Shown here: positions 8,540 through 18,191 of the stretch, in pieces
How the letters are laid out: every line of letters begins with the position of its first letter
Position numbering within the stretch: the stretch's first letter is position 1
DNA from: Alphaproteobacteria bacterium
Lineage (GTDB): Bacteria; Pseudomonadota; Alphaproteobacteria; Rhodobacterales; Rhodobacteraceae
Assembly (NCBI GenBank): GCA_030428915.1
Contig: JAUIDM010000007.1
Span: 1 to 33,001, forward strand
Length of the DNA: 33,001 nt
Reading direction: 5' to 3'
The notes under the pieces: generated by a model
Databases searched by the model: none
The model's input: only the letters and a program-made list of their open reading frames with translations
What the model was told of the DNA's origin: nothing
Program-made: the position numbers and the translations under genes

Positions 8540-11500
8540 ATGAACGCTCACCCCCATTCCGTCCCTCTTGCGCCCGAGGCCGAGGCCCCTGCCCGCCCGG
8601 AAGCCTCGCGCTTCGCCCAAAACCTGATCCAGGCTGCAAGAACCCTCGTCCCCTTGTTAGAGGCAGGCAGGTCCATCGACGCCGCTGCCCTGCGCGCCGC
8701 GATGGAGGATGCTTTCGGCGCAAGCGACACGAGTGGTGCCTGGGTCTGGAAGGACGCCTATGAGGCCGCCGAGGTGGCCCAGATCCTGATGCTCGCACGC
8801 TACGGCGCGCTGATGCAGCGGCAGGCACCCTCGCCGCAAGCCTTTCTCACCATGATCGAACGGCTGGCTTGTCTGGCCCCGTCGCACACGCGGCGCTCCG
8901 AAGACAGTGTCCGGCTGCAACAATTCTCGACCCCTCTTCCCCTGGCGGCCATCGTCTCGCATGCGGCGGGGTTTCGGGACGACGACCTGATGCTCGAGCC
9001 GTCGGCGGGCACCGGCATGCTGGCGATCTTCGCCCGGATCGCAGGCGCTCGCCTGGCGCTGAACGAGCTCGCGGAGACGCGCCGCGCGTTGCTGGAGCAG
9101 CTATTCTCCGACGCTGCAGTCTCGGAACACGATGCCGCCTCGATCGACGACCGTTTGGATCGGTCAATCACGCCCTTGGTTATTGTGATGAACCCGCCGT
9201 TTTCTGCGGCCAACCATGTCGAGGGCAAGTTCCGGCAGGCCACCAGCCAGCATGTTCTCTCCGCCCTGGCGCGTCTCGTGCCCGGCGGGCGTCTCGTCGT
9301 CATCACTGGCGAGAGTTTTCGCCCCTCCACGAAGAGTTTCCAGTCGACGTTTCAGCGGATCGGGCAGAGCGCTGACGTTGTGTTTTCCGCAGCCATCGAC
9401 GGCAAGGTCTTCGCTCGGCATGGCACAACGATCGACACTAGGCTGACGGTGATCGACAAGCGCGTGGCTGGTGCTGAAGAGACCGCACCAGCTGATATTG
9501 ACGCCGCCTATCATCCGATCTGCGCGACCACGAGTGATCTTCTCTCCGCAGTGCTCACCCATTGTCCCGCGCGCCGCAACCCCCTGCCCTGCCCCACTGG
9601 CGCGGCTCTTTCGGTGCCACCTCGCCCGACCCGCACCAACCTGCATGCCCTGCGCAACGCCGCGCGCCAGGAAACCCGCGCCCTCGCCGAAGAACGCGCG
9701 AGGCATCCCTTCGATGACGTCGAAACCGCCCCGCTCGACTACCTGCCGAAAGCCTGGAGCGAGCCTGACGGCGCTTTGCAGGACACGGTCTACGAGGCCT
9801 ATGACCTTCAGGCGATCCGGATCGATGGTGCGGTGGAGCATCCGACTGCTCTCGTGCAGTCCGCCGCCATGGCCTCGGTTCCGCCACCCATCCCGACCTA
9901 CCGCCCCGTCCTGCCGAAGTTCCTCATCGCCGACGGCCTACTTTCCGCGCCGCAGCTCGAAAGCGTCATCTATGCGGGCAATGCGCACGAGACGCATCTC
10001 AAGGGCTGGTTTAAGCGCGGCGAGATAGAGGGCCAGTTGATGGCCGCGACTGAGGGCGACAACGGTGCCTTCCGTCTGCGCAAGGGCTGGTTCCTGGGTG
10101 ATGGCACCGGCTGCGGCAAGGGGCGGCAGGTCGCGGGGATCATCCTCGACAATTGGCTGCAGGGACGCCGCCGCGCGGTCTGGGTGTCGAAAAGCGACAA
10201 GCTCATCGAAGATGCGCGCCGCGACTGGATGGCGCTCGGTGGGCGCGAAAGCGATATCGTGCCGCTCTCGAAATTCCGTCAGGGCAGCGACATTCGTCTG
10301 CCCGAGGGTATCCTCTTCGTCACCTACGCCACTCTGCGCTCAGCCGAGCGAGAGGGCAAAGCCTCCCGCCTCGATCAGGTGACGTCTTGGCTCGGCGAGG
10401 GGTTCGACGGGGCCATCGCTTTCGACGAAAGCCACGCCATGGCGAATGCCGCCGGCGAAAAGTCCGACCGCGGCGACAAAAAGGCGTCCCAGCAGGGTCT
10501 CGCTGGCCTCGCGCTGCAAAACGCCGTGCCCGATGCGCGGGTGCTCTACGTCTCAGCGACCGGTGCCACGGTCGTCGGCAATCTCGCTTATGCCTCCCGT
10601 CTCGGGCTCTGGGGCACCGGGGATTTCCCCTTCGTGACGCGGGCCGAATTCGTCGCCGCGATGGAAGCCGGGGGTATTGCCGCCATGGAAATGATCTCGC
10701 GCGATCTGAAGGCGCTCGGGCTGTATCTGGCACGCTCGCTCTCCTATGCCGGGGTCGAATACGAGATGCTGGTGCATGAGCTGACGCCTGCGCAGGTCGC
10801 GATCTATGACAGCTACGCTGATGCGTATCAGATCATCCATACCAACCTTGAGGCAGCGCTGCAGGCGTCCGGTATTTCCTCCGAGACCGGCACCTTGAAC
10901 GCCCAGGCGAAATCCGCTGCGCGCTCGGCCTTCGAGAGCAACAAGCAGCGTTTCTTCAATCATCTCATCACCGCCATGAAATGCCCCTCACTGATCCGCG
11001 CGATCGAGGCGGACCTGGCAGCGGGTCATTCGGCGGTGATCCAGGTGGTCTCGACCAGCGAGGCGGTGATGGAACGCCGCCTCGAAGACATCCCGCCCTC
11101 CGACTGGGACGACCTGCAGGTCGATTTTACGCCGAGGGAGGCGGTCATGGAGTATTTGATGCACAGCTTCCCGACGCAACTTTTCGAGCCCTATACGGAC
11201 GAGAATGGCGATCTGCGGTCGCGCCCCGCCCTCGATGGCGATGGCAATCCGATCATCTGCCGTGAGGCGGAACGGCGACGGGACGATCTTGTCGAGCATC
11301 TGGGTGCCCTCGCCCCGGTGCAGGGCGCGCTCGATCAGATCCTCTGGCATTTCGGCGGGGACGCTGTGGCCGAGGTCACGGGGCGCAAGCGGCGCATCGC
11401 GAGGACGCGTGAAGGGCGGCTCAAGGTCGAGAACCGCCCCGCCTCCTCCAACCTCGGTGAAACGCAGGCCTTCATGGACGATGCCAAACGCATCCTGATC

Positions 11501-12937
11501 TTCTCCGATGCCGGTGGCACCGGGCGCAGCTATCATGCTGATTTAGGCGCCAAGAACCAGCGCCTCAGGGTGCATTACCTGCTGGAGCCCGGCTGGAAGG
11601 CCGACAACGCGATCCAGGGGCTCGGGCGCACCAACCGCACCAATCAGGCGCAGCCGCCGCTCTTCCGCCCCGTCGCGACCAATGTGAAAGGCGAGAAGCG
11701 GTTTCTCTCCACCATCGCGCGCCGCCTCGACACGCTTGGTGCCATCACCAAGGGGCAACGCGAGACCGGCGGTCAGAACATGTTCCGCGCCGAGGACAAT
11801 CTCGAGAGCCCCTACGCACGGACGGCGCTGCGACAGTTCTTCTACAAGCTGCGTGCGGGCAAGATCGACGCCTGCTGCTATGCGAAATTTCAGGAGATGA
11901 CCGGGCTGACGCTCGAGGAGGCGGATGGCACGATGAAGGAAAACCTGCCGCCGATCCAGCAGTTCCTGAACCGCTGCCTGGCACTCCGCATCGACATGCA
12001 GGACGCGATTTTTGAGGCCTTCGGCGGGTTTCTTTCGGCCATCATCGAAGATGCGCGCCAGGCGGGCACGCTCGATGTCGGCCTCGAAACCCTGCGCGCC
12101 GAGAAGTTCGTCATCACCGACCGCAAGGTCATCTTCGAGCATGAGGCGACGGGCGCGACGGCCACCGCCCTGACTGTCGAGCGGACCGATCGCAACGATC
12201 CGCTCACCCTGCCCCTGGTCAAAGCCATCTGCGCGGATACAAAAGGCGCCACGCTCTGCTGGAACACCTCCTCCAAACGCGCGGCCCTGATGGTGAAGGC
12301 GCCGGCCTTCATGGATGAAGACGGCGTGCCGATCCTGCGTGTGAAACTGCTGCGGCCCATGGCAACAGAAATCCTCGCGCTGACCGAGTTCTCGAAATCA
12401 CACTGGGAAGAGGTCGATGATGCGATGTTCGAACAGCTTTGGCAGGCCGAGGTTGAGGCCGTGCCCGAGTTCACAACCTCGAAGATCACGCTGATCTGTG
12501 GGTTGCTCCTTCCGATCTGGGATCGGCTGCCCGCCGACAACATGCGCATCTATCGTCTGCAGACTGAGGATGGGGAGCGTGCCATTGGCCGTCTGGTCAG
12601 TCAGGAGCAGCTTCTCAATGTCTATGCGCGGCTCGGACTCGACTGCCAGGTCGAGATGACGCCGCAGGAGGTGTTCTGCGCGGTGATGGAGGCGCGAACG
12701 ACCTTGAGCCTGCTCGGCGGCTATCAGCTGCGCCGGTCGTTGGTCATGGGACAGCCGAGGCTCGAGCTCATCGGTGCGTCGGGTGCGGCCTTGCCGGGAC
12801 TCAAAGTCTTGGGCTGTTTCACCGAGGTGATCCAGTGGAAGACGCGGGTGTTCATCCCGGTGGACGGCATCGACGTGCTGACGAGGGTCCTCGCCGAACA
12901 TCCGGTTGGCGCCAGCGCCTCGGATGTCGCCGCATGA
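8540..12937 (+). CDS. Bifunctional N6-DNA methylase / strawberry-notch-like helicase (DarB-like architecture)
   Basis: N-terminal MTase motif VIVMNPPFSAANH with LEPSAGTGMLA. Central helicase motifs WFLGDGTGCGKGRQVAG (Walker A-like) and AFDESHAMANAAG. C-terminal LIFSDAGGTGRSYHAD...LEPGWKADNAIQGLGRTNRTNQAQPP (SNO helicase C). Confidence 0.9.
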   Translation: MNAHPHSVPLAPEAEAPARPEASRFAQNLIQAARTLVPLLEAGRSIDAAALRAAMEDAFGASDTSGAWVWKDAYEAAEVAQILMLARYGALMQRQAPSPQAFLTMIERLACLAPSHTRRSEDSVRLQQFSTPLPLAAIVSHAAGFRDDDLMLEPSAGTGMLAIFARIAGARLALNELAETRRALLEQLFSDAAVSEHDAASIDDRLDRSITPLVIVMNPPFSAANHVEGKFRQATSQHVLSALARLVPGGRLVVITGESFRPSTKSFQSTFQRIGQSADVVFSAAIDGKVFARHGTTIDTRLTVIDKRVAGAEETAPADIDAAYHPICATTSDLLSAVLTHCPARRNPLPCPTGAALSVPPRPTRTNLHALRNAARQETRALAEERARHPFDDVETAPLDYLPKAWSEPDGALQDTVYEAYDLQAIRIDGAVEHPTALVQSAAMASVPPPIPTYRPVLPKFLIADGLLSAPQLESVIYAGNAHETHLKGWFKRGEIEGQLMAATEGDNGAFRLRKGWFLGDGTGCGKGRQVAGIILDNWLQGRRRAVWVSKSDKLIEDARRDWMALGGRESDIVPLSKFRQGSDIRLPEGILFVTYATLRSAEREGKASRLDQVTSWLGEGFDGAIAFDESHAMANAAGEKSDRGDKKASQQGLAGLALQNAVPDARVLYVSATGATVVGNLAYASRLGLWGTGDFPFVTRAEFVAAMEAGGIAAMEMISRDLKALGLYLARSLSYAGVEYEMLVHELTPAQVAIYDSYADAYQIIHTNLEAALQASGISSETGTLNAQAKSAARSAFESNKQRFFNHLITAMKCPSLIRAIEADLAAGHSAVIQVVSTSEAVMERRLEDIPPSDWDDLQVDFTPREAVMEYLMHSFPTQLFEPYTDENGDLRSRPALDGDGNPIICREAERRRDDLVEHLGALAPVQGALDQILWHFGGDAVAEVTGRKRRIARTREGRLKVENRPASSNLGETQAFMDDAKRILIFSDAGGTGRSYHADLGAKNQRLRVHYLLEPGWKADNAIQGLGRTNRTNQAQPPLFRPVATNVKGEKRFLSTIARRLDTLGAITKGQRETGGQNMFRAEDNLESPYARTALRQFFYKLRAGKIDACCYAKFQEMTGLTLEEADGTMKENLPPIQQFLNRCLALRIDMQDAIFEAFGGFLSAIIEDARQAGTLDVGLETLRAEKFVITDRKVIFEHEATGATATALTVERTDRNDPLTLPLVKAICADTKGATLCWNTSSKRAALMVKAPAFMDEDGVPILRVKLLRPMATEILALTEFSKSHWEEVDDAMFEQLWQAEVEAVPEFTTSKITLICGLLLPIWDRLPADNMRIYRLQTEDGERAIGRLVSQEQLLNVYARLGLDCQVEMTPQEVFCAVMEARTTLSLLGGYQLRRSLVMGQPRLELIGASGAALPGLKVLGCFTEVIQWKTRVFIPVDGIDVLTRVLAEHPVGASASDVAA

Positions 12938-13980
12938 GCGTGCGGCGCAGCATCGCAGACCTCTCGGCCGATCTTGCGGACCGTGCCGAGAGTTTCTGCC
13001 GCTTGTATTTCCCCGAGGGGCGCAAGCAGGGCAATTATTGGCAGGTTGGCGATACCTCAGGCTCCAAGGGTCAGAGCCTTGCCATCCGGCTCCAGGCGCA
13101 GGGTGGTCGTAAAGCCGGGTCCTGGACCGATTATGCGACGGGTGAATACGGCGACCTGATTGACCTGCTGCGTGAACGGCTTGGGTCAGTCACGCTCAAG
13201 GAAACGCTGAGGGAAGCCCGGTCCTTTCTCGGCGAGGCCCCCTACCCTCCAGCATCTCGTGAAACCCAAAGCGCTGAGCGCCCGGATGCAGCCTCCAGCA
13301 AACGCATCGCGCGGGCGCGCAACCTCTTTGCCGCGGGCAAGCCGGTCCTGGGCACCCTGGCCGCCACCTATCTGCAGCGGCGCGGGATCATACGGCTTGG
13401 ACCTGCCCTCCGCTATCACCCGCGGGTCTTCTTGCGGAAGGGCGAGGACGATCCCGATCCGCGGCAAAGGACCCCTGCCCTACTGGCGAAGATCACCGAC
13501 AATCGGGGCCAGATCACCGGATGCGCAAGGGTCTATCTCGACCCGTCCACCGGCGGTCTGGCCGCGATCGAGAGTCCGAAACGGATCCTCGGGCAGCTTC
13601 ACGGCCATGCCATCCGCTTCTGGTCCGGCTCACCTCGCAGCGATCTCATCGTCGGCGAGGGGCTCGAGAACATCCTCTCGGTTGGCACGGCTCTCCCGGA
13701 GTTCGATCTCGCCTCCTGTCTCACCGCCACCCATCTCAGCCTCTTCATCCCGCCGCCGGGGATCAAGCGTATCTGGATCGCGCGGGATAATGACGAAGCC
13801 GGACGCAACGCATCAAAGAGACTGCGTAACCAACTGGAATCACTTGGAATTGCCTGTTATGATCTCGTGCCGAACATGGGCGATTTCAACGACGATCTGC
13901 GGACTTTCGGCAAGGATGCGCTGCGCCGGTCCCTGTTAGAGGCCATGAAAGCACAAGGTCTGGAGATTGAGGACGGGTGA
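12934..13980 (+). CDS. Toprim-domain, primase-like protein (DUF7146/Toprim type)
   Basis: ATGA overlap with the upstream gene. RKAGSWTDYATGEYGDLIDLL, LIVGEGLENILSVGTALPEF and IWIARDNDEAGRNASKRL are Toprim-like motifs. Confidence 0.85.
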   Translation: MSVRRSIADLSADLADRAESFCRLYFPEGRKQGNYWQVGDTSGSKGQSLAIRLQAQGGRKAGSWTDYATGEYGDLIDLLRERLGSVTLKETLREARSFLGEAPYPPASRETQSAERPDAASSKRIARARNLFAAGKPVLGTLAATYLQRRGIIRLGPALRYHPRVFLRKGEDDPDPRQRTPALLAKITDNRGQITGCARVYLDPSTGGLAAIESPKRILGQLHGHAIRFWSGSPRSDLIVGEGLENILSVGTALPEFDLASCLTATHLSLFIPPPGIKRIWIARDNDEAGRNASKRLRNQLESLGIACYDLVPNMGDFNDDLRTFGKDALRRSLLEAMKAQGLEIEDG

Positions 13981-14124
13981 CCGCCAACTTCCTCAGCGAA
14001 GTCTGAAAGGGCAAAGGTTCCGCGGGTTCGATCTGATCCCGTTTGGAAAAGGGGTGCGATGGACCAGCGGGTCGGGGCTGAGTGCCCCTCGCCCGGGCAG
14101 CAATGCGCCGATACCCGGAAAATT

Positions 14125-14195
14125 CCCCTGAGCCTTCGGCTCATTCCTCGCGGGACCAATTTTCTGGCCCACGGCGCATTCTCCGCTGCGCTCCG
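14125..14195 (+). promoter_or_regulatory. 71-nt conserved intergenic element, copy 1 (upstream of DUF2493)
   Basis: CCCCTGAGCCTTCGGCTCATTCCTCGCGG..CTCCGCTGCGCTCCG resembles 16330-16400 and 32803-32873 at the same length. Confidence 0.55.
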
Positions 14196-14278
14196 ATCCT
14201 GACGGATGCGGCCCGGTCGCCGCCGGTCCTGGTATCGCCCCATCCAAATCGGGTCAGATCAAACAGAGGAACCAGACA

Positions 14279-15190
14279 ATGCCCCATCAGACAGACATCC
14301 AAGAGGAGACCGGCGTGACCGCCGCCATCCTCGACCACCTTGCGCTTCACGGCGCAACGCCGGGACCGGGCGAAATCGATCACCGCCCCCTGCCCCAGCC
14401 CGACGAGGTCGAGCTCGCCATGGCGACGCTTTTTGAGACCACCATCGGCCTCCTCACCGGCAGCCAGCTGGAAGACAATCTCGAAGAGATGCTCTGGTCC
14501 CTCACTTCGATCTTCCATCGCCGGCTCACCCATATCCAGAAGCTCCTTGACGACAACGAATTCGAGGTCCGGGAGAGTCTGGCCATCCAAGACGGCTCCG
14601 AGGTCGCCTCGGTCGAGCTGGAACGCCTCCAGATGATCGGGCTGAAGCTCTGGGACCATCGCGACGCTTTCGAGCAGATGCGCGATCTGGCCGTGGACCA
14701 CTTCTCGGCCGCCACGGGCTCGCCCTGGCTGCCCCGCACCGGATCCAAGGTCTCGCATCGCGGCTTGACCTCCGCCGTGGTGGACAGCCGGGCCTATCTC
14801 TCGGCAAAGCGCCGCAAGGAGACCGAAGTGCACTGCCCCGAAGGTACAAGGATCGCCTTCTCAGGGGGCGATTATCACGCCTACGATCTGATCTGGTCCG
14901 TGCTCGACGCCACGCACGCCAAATACCCCGATATGGTGCTGCTTCACGGCGGCACGCCGAAAGGCGCCGAGATGATCGCGGCCCGTTGGGCAGATACCCG
15001 TGGCGTCACCCAAGTGGTCTTCAAACCCGACTGGAAGAGCCACGGCAAGGCCGCCCCCTTCAAGCGCAATGACAAGATGCTCGAGACCATGCCGCAGGGT
15101 CTGATCGCCACCCCCGGTTCGGGTATCACCGAGAACATCGTCGACAAGGCCCGCAAGCTCGGGATCCGCATCAAGAGGATCGGGGCTTAG
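14279..15190 (+). CDS. DUF2493 (SLOG/YspA-like) protein
   Basis: C-terminal TRIAFSGGDYHAYDLIWSVLDATHAKYPDMVLLHGGTPKGAEMIAARWADTRGVTQVVFKPDW is a Rossmann-like SLOG pattern. Confidence 0.85.
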   Translation: MPHQTDIQEETGVTAAILDHLALHGATPGPGEIDHRPLPQPDEVELAMATLFETTIGLLTGSQLEDNLEEMLWSLTSIFHRRLTHIQKLLDDNEFEVRESLAIQDGSEVASVELERLQMIGLKLWDHRDAFEQMRDLAVDHFSAATGSPWLPRTGSKVSHRGLTSAVVDSRAYLSAKRRKETEVHCPEGTRIAFSGGDYHAYDLIWSVLDATHAKYPDMVLLHGGTPKGAEMIAARWADTRGVTQVVFKPDWKSHGKAAPFKRNDKMLETMPQGLIATPGSGITENIVDKARKLGIRIKRIGA

Positions 15191-15198
15191 GCCCCGGT

Positions 15199-15492
15199 TC
15201 ATGCGCCGCGCAAGAGATCTTGCACAACAGAAGGTTTCTTGGCGATCAAGGCCAGCAGAACCTGCGCCGGGCCGGTCGGGTGTCGGCGCCCATGTTCCCA
15301 GTTCAGAAGCGTGCCCTTCGCGACGCCAATGCTCTTGGCAAATTCCGCCTGGGACAGGCCCGTCCGTTGCCGGACTTTGGCAACATCAACCTCCGCCACG
15401 GAGACTTCATGGACCTTCGCGTCGGCCAAGTCGCCATCTGCGAAGGCCAGCGCCTCTTCCAGCCCCTTGGAGATGGATTCGAATGCACTCAT
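15199..15492 (-). CDS. XRE-family antitoxin (HigA/NadS-like)
   Basis: VDVAKVRQRTGLSQAEFAKSIGVAKGTLLNWEHGRRHPTGPAQVLLALIAKKP. Confidence 0.9.
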   Translation of the reverse strand: MSAFESISKGLEEALAFADGDLADAKVHEVSVAEVDVAKVRQRTGLSQAEFAKSIGVAKGTLLNWEHGRRHPTGPAQVLLALIAKKPSVVQDLLRGA

Positions 15493-15830
15493 GTTGCGTC
15501 TCCATATTTCGCGACAAGCGCCTTGCTCATCTCTACTGCCGCGGCCTGTTCGGTTTTCGACAGGTTGGCTTTCTCATTCTTGGCGAAGACCGTGATCAGG
15601 AAGATCGGCATATGGGTCCCGCCAAAGACATACACCGTCCTGAAGCCGCCGCTCTTGCCGCCCCCTTCTCTCGGGATGCGGACCTTGCGCAATCCGCCAC
15701 CAAGAGAGATGCCCGCTTCCGGATTGGCGGCAATGAAGCTGATAGCGGCCTCGCGCTCCTGGTCCGACATGATTGCCTTGGCGCGCCTCTGGAATTCGGG
15801 CAGTTCGACCACTGTCTGCAATCGTGTCAT
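15489..15830 (-). CDS. RelE/HigB-like toxin
   Basis: MTRLQTVVELPEFQRRAKAIMSDQEREAAISFIAANPEAGISLGGGLRKVRIPREGGGKSGGFRTVYVFGGTHMPIFLITVFAKNEKANLSKTEQ. Start set inside the longer ORF because a promoter overlaps the upstream codons. Confidence 0.88.
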   Translation of the reverse strand: MTRLQTVVELPEFQRRAKAIMSDQEREAAISFIAANPEAGISLGGGLRKVRIPREGGGKSGGFRTVYVFGGTHMPIFLITVFAKNEKANLSKTEQAAAVEMSKALVAKYGDAT

Positions 15831-15839
15831 CTTCAGTAC

Positions 15840-15868
15840 CATATAGGTTTCGGCGGCGTATGTGTCAA
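15840..15868 (-). promoter_or_regulatory. Promoter of the HigBA/NadTS-like operon
   Basis: Minus strand: TTGACA (15868-15863), 17-bp spacer, TATATG (15845-15840). Confidence 0.7.
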
Positions 15869-16227
15869 TGACGTATAGCATGAGCATTAGAAGGGCAAGT
15901 CGGCGACGCTTGCCGGAGCTAGAGAGCATGTCCAGTCCGTTGGTAGCGGCGGTCCTTGGTCAAATGTCCTGTCACATTTTCTGACCAAACCAACCAGCCG
16001 GGCTGTCATTTAGGGCTATTGGATGGTTGCGGTGTCTCGTGGCGACCCGGCCTTTCGTTCCGCGCTCTGTTCGCCTGGAGCACTCCTCCGCATCGTGGGC
16101 GCTTCAGCAAAGACAATCGGCGCGGTAGTGATCCTGGGGGATGCGGTTTTGACATCTGCTCTGTGTCTTACCTCCGGTGAGTTCGAAGGGAGCCAGGGCC
16201 CTCGCGGCATCTCCATCGGCTGTTCAC

Positions 16228-16528
16228 CCACATTCCTTCGCGGCCGCCGCACTTCTCCCGATGTCTGAGTTGCATAACATGCTGGTCGCAGCTGTCGTCC
16301 CGCCCACAAAGGTTGTCGCCGATCTTTTTCCCCTGACCCTGCGGGCCATTCCTCGCGAAGCAAAAAGACCTGCGCCTGCCCCTCTCCGCTTCGCTTCGCC
16401 ATCGGTGTGGCCGGGCCTTGGCCAGCTGCAAGGTGACCATCATTGCAACGCAAACAAGGAGAAGAGCAATGACCACGAACTGCATCAAATTCACCAGCGC
16501 CGACATCGAAACCGCCAAGGGCGTCGGC
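16228..16528 (+). repeat. Long direct repeat, copy 1 (DUF736 leader and start of gene)
   Basis: Aligns with 32701-33001 (offset 16473). A few mismatches lie near the left edge; no mismatch seen from about 16279 to 16528. Confidence 0.95.
16330..16400 (+). promoter_or_regulatory. 71-nt conserved intergenic element, copy 2 (upstream of DUF736)
   Basis: CCCCTGACCCTGCGGGCCATTCCTCGCGAAG...CTCCGCTTCGCTTCGCC. Confidence 0.55.
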
Positions 16529-16807
16529 TCCATCTCGACCCTGACATTCGACCTCGACATCACGGTCGAACCCGTCGCGAGCGCGAACCCGATGGCCCCC
16601 ACGCACCGCGTCCTCGGCCGCTCCCCGCGCGGCAAGCTGGTCGAGTGTGGCGGCATCTGGAAGAAGCAGAACAAGGAGACCGGCGCCGACTACTACACGC
16701 TGACCATCCGCGACCACGGCTTCAACGCCAACCTCGGCAAGGCCGCGAACCAGGACGATCTGTCCCTGCAGGCCGTGATCCCCTGGGGGCCGAAAGACGC
16801 CGCCTAA
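16469..16807 (+). CDS. DUF736 family protein
   Basis: MTTNCIKFTSADIETAKGVGSIST...APTHRVLGRSPRGKLVECGGIWKKQNKETGADYYTLTIRDHGFNANLGKAANQDD. Confidence 0.85.
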   Translation: MTTNCIKFTSADIETAKGVGSISTLTFDLDITVEPVASANPMAPTHRVLGRSPRGKLVECGGIWKKQNKETGADYYTLTIRDHGFNANLGKAANQDDLSLQAVIPWGPKDAA

Positions 16808-16842
16808 GCGAAGGGTTGGCAGGGGTTCGCCTCTGCCAACCC

Positions 16843-16858
16843 GTTTACAGCTGTAAAC
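16843..16858. promoter_or_regulatory. parS-like palindrome 1, upstream of repA
   Basis: GTTTACAGCTGTAAAC, perfect 16-bp palindrome also found in repB. Confidence 0.85.
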
Positions 16859-17006
16859 TCCAGAGTAAGTCCGGTCCGTGCATGTAGTCTCTTCGTGCTT
16901 CAGTAGACACTATATAGAGGAAAATTCTTGACTTAGCGCCGTGAATCACGGCTTTTATCCCCAAGTGGCGTGAAAAAGGCCATATTCTCGATTTTGGGGC
17001 AACTAG

Positions 17007-18191
17007 ATGATTCCTGTGACACCACTGGCAAACGAGAAGCCTTCAGCGCTCGCGACAGAAATTTCCGAGCGGTTGAATGCTGCCATCCGGGAGCATCTTC
17101 TTTCAGCTTTTGCCCCAGATAGCACCAAAACGCTACGGTCTTTTTCGGCACCTGAGGCGGCAGAACTTCTTGGGGTCTCCGGTCAGTTCATGCGAAAGGT
17201 GCACTCAGAGGGAACGATCCCAGAGCCCGAGGATATTCGTGGAGGGCGGCGCTATTACACGGCGCAGGAGATATGGGATGCACGAGAGATCTTAGAGAAG
17301 TCATCGCGCAAGAAAGGACGCTATCTGCCGCGTCGGTCTGGTGATGAGAAACTGCAAATATGGCAGTTGATGAACTTTAAGGGCGGCTCGAGCAAGAGCA
17401 CCACGAGCATCCATCTTGCGCATTATTTCGCGCTACGCGGCTATCGAGTGTTGGTCGTTGACCTCGATCCTCAAGGATCACTCACGTCCATGTGCGGCAT
17501 CAGCCCGGAAATCGAGTTTGATGGGCTGACTGTATATGACGCGATTCGCTACGACGATCCGGTCAGCATGGCCGATGTCGTTGTTCCCACTTACTTCCCG
17601 GGGATTTCTATTGCGCCGGCGCGCCTAATGTTGTCTGAGTTCGAGACTGAATCTGCAGTCCATTCGAACCCCGACCAGCCGTTCTTTACGCGGATCCGAA
17701 ATGCATTGTACCAAGTTGAGGATGATTTCGACCTTGTCTTGATGGACAGTCCGCCCCAGTTGGGCTTCTTGACAATCGCTGGAATGGCCGCCGCGAGTTC
17801 TCTGATTGTACCTCTAACCCCCTCGATGTTGGACGTTTCGTCGACCGCTCAGTTCCTCGAGCTCGCCGGGGCCTACATGGGGGTAATCGAGGACGCAGGC
17901 GCGACGTTGCAGTATGACCACTTCAAATTCCTGATCACTCGGGATGAGCCGACGGATGTTCCCTCACAGCAGCTGACCTCGTTTATGCGTGCGCTTTTCC
18001 AAGACCGCGTCATGTCTGCGACCGCTCTCAAGAGCACTGCAATCAGTGACGCGACCATGCTCAAGCAGTCCATCTATGAGGTTGTGCGCTCGGAAATGAC
18101 CCGAGCGACCTACGATCGTGCGAAAGGCTCGATGGATGCTGTGGGACAGGAAGTGGAAGTCATGATCCACCAATCATGGGGGCGTGAATAA
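17007..18191 (+). CDS. repA: Plasmid partition protein RepA (ParA-family ATPase)
   Basis: N-terminal HTH region; IWQLMNFKGGSSKSTTSIHLAHYFALRGYRVLVVDLDPQGSLTSMCG (deviant Walker A); LVLMDSPPQLGFLT. First gene of repABC. Confidence 0.95.
   Translation: MIPVTPLANEKPSALATEISERLNAAIREHLLSAFAPDSTKTLRSFSAPEAAELLGVSGQFMRKVHSEGTIPEPEDIRGGRRYYTAQEIWDAREILEKSSRKKGRYLPRRSGDEKLQIWQLMNFKGGSSKSTTSIHLAHYFALRGYRVLVVDLDPQGSLTSMCGISPEIEFDGLTVYDAIRYDDPVSMADVVVPTYFPGISIAPARLMLSEFETESAVHSNPDQPFFTRIRNALYQVEDDFDLVLMDSPPQLGFLTIAGMAAASSLIVPLTPSMLDVSSTAQFLELAGAYMGVIEDAGATLQYDHFKFLITRDEPTDVPSQQLTSFMRALFQDRVMSATALKSTAISDATMLKQSIYEVVRSEMTRATYDRAKGSMDAVGQEVEVMIHQSWGRE

Noticed and set aside
9164-9841. 225-aa minus-strand ORF inside the methylase/helicase gene (and similar ones at 10988, 11543, 11890)
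   Set aside because: Antisense to a well-supported gene with no domain signal.
16016-16717. 233-aa minus-strand ORF over the DUF736 leader, with a partner near 32656-32991
   Set aside because: It covers the repeated noncoding leader and the DUF736 start; its duplication follows from the DNA repeat, not from a conserved protein.
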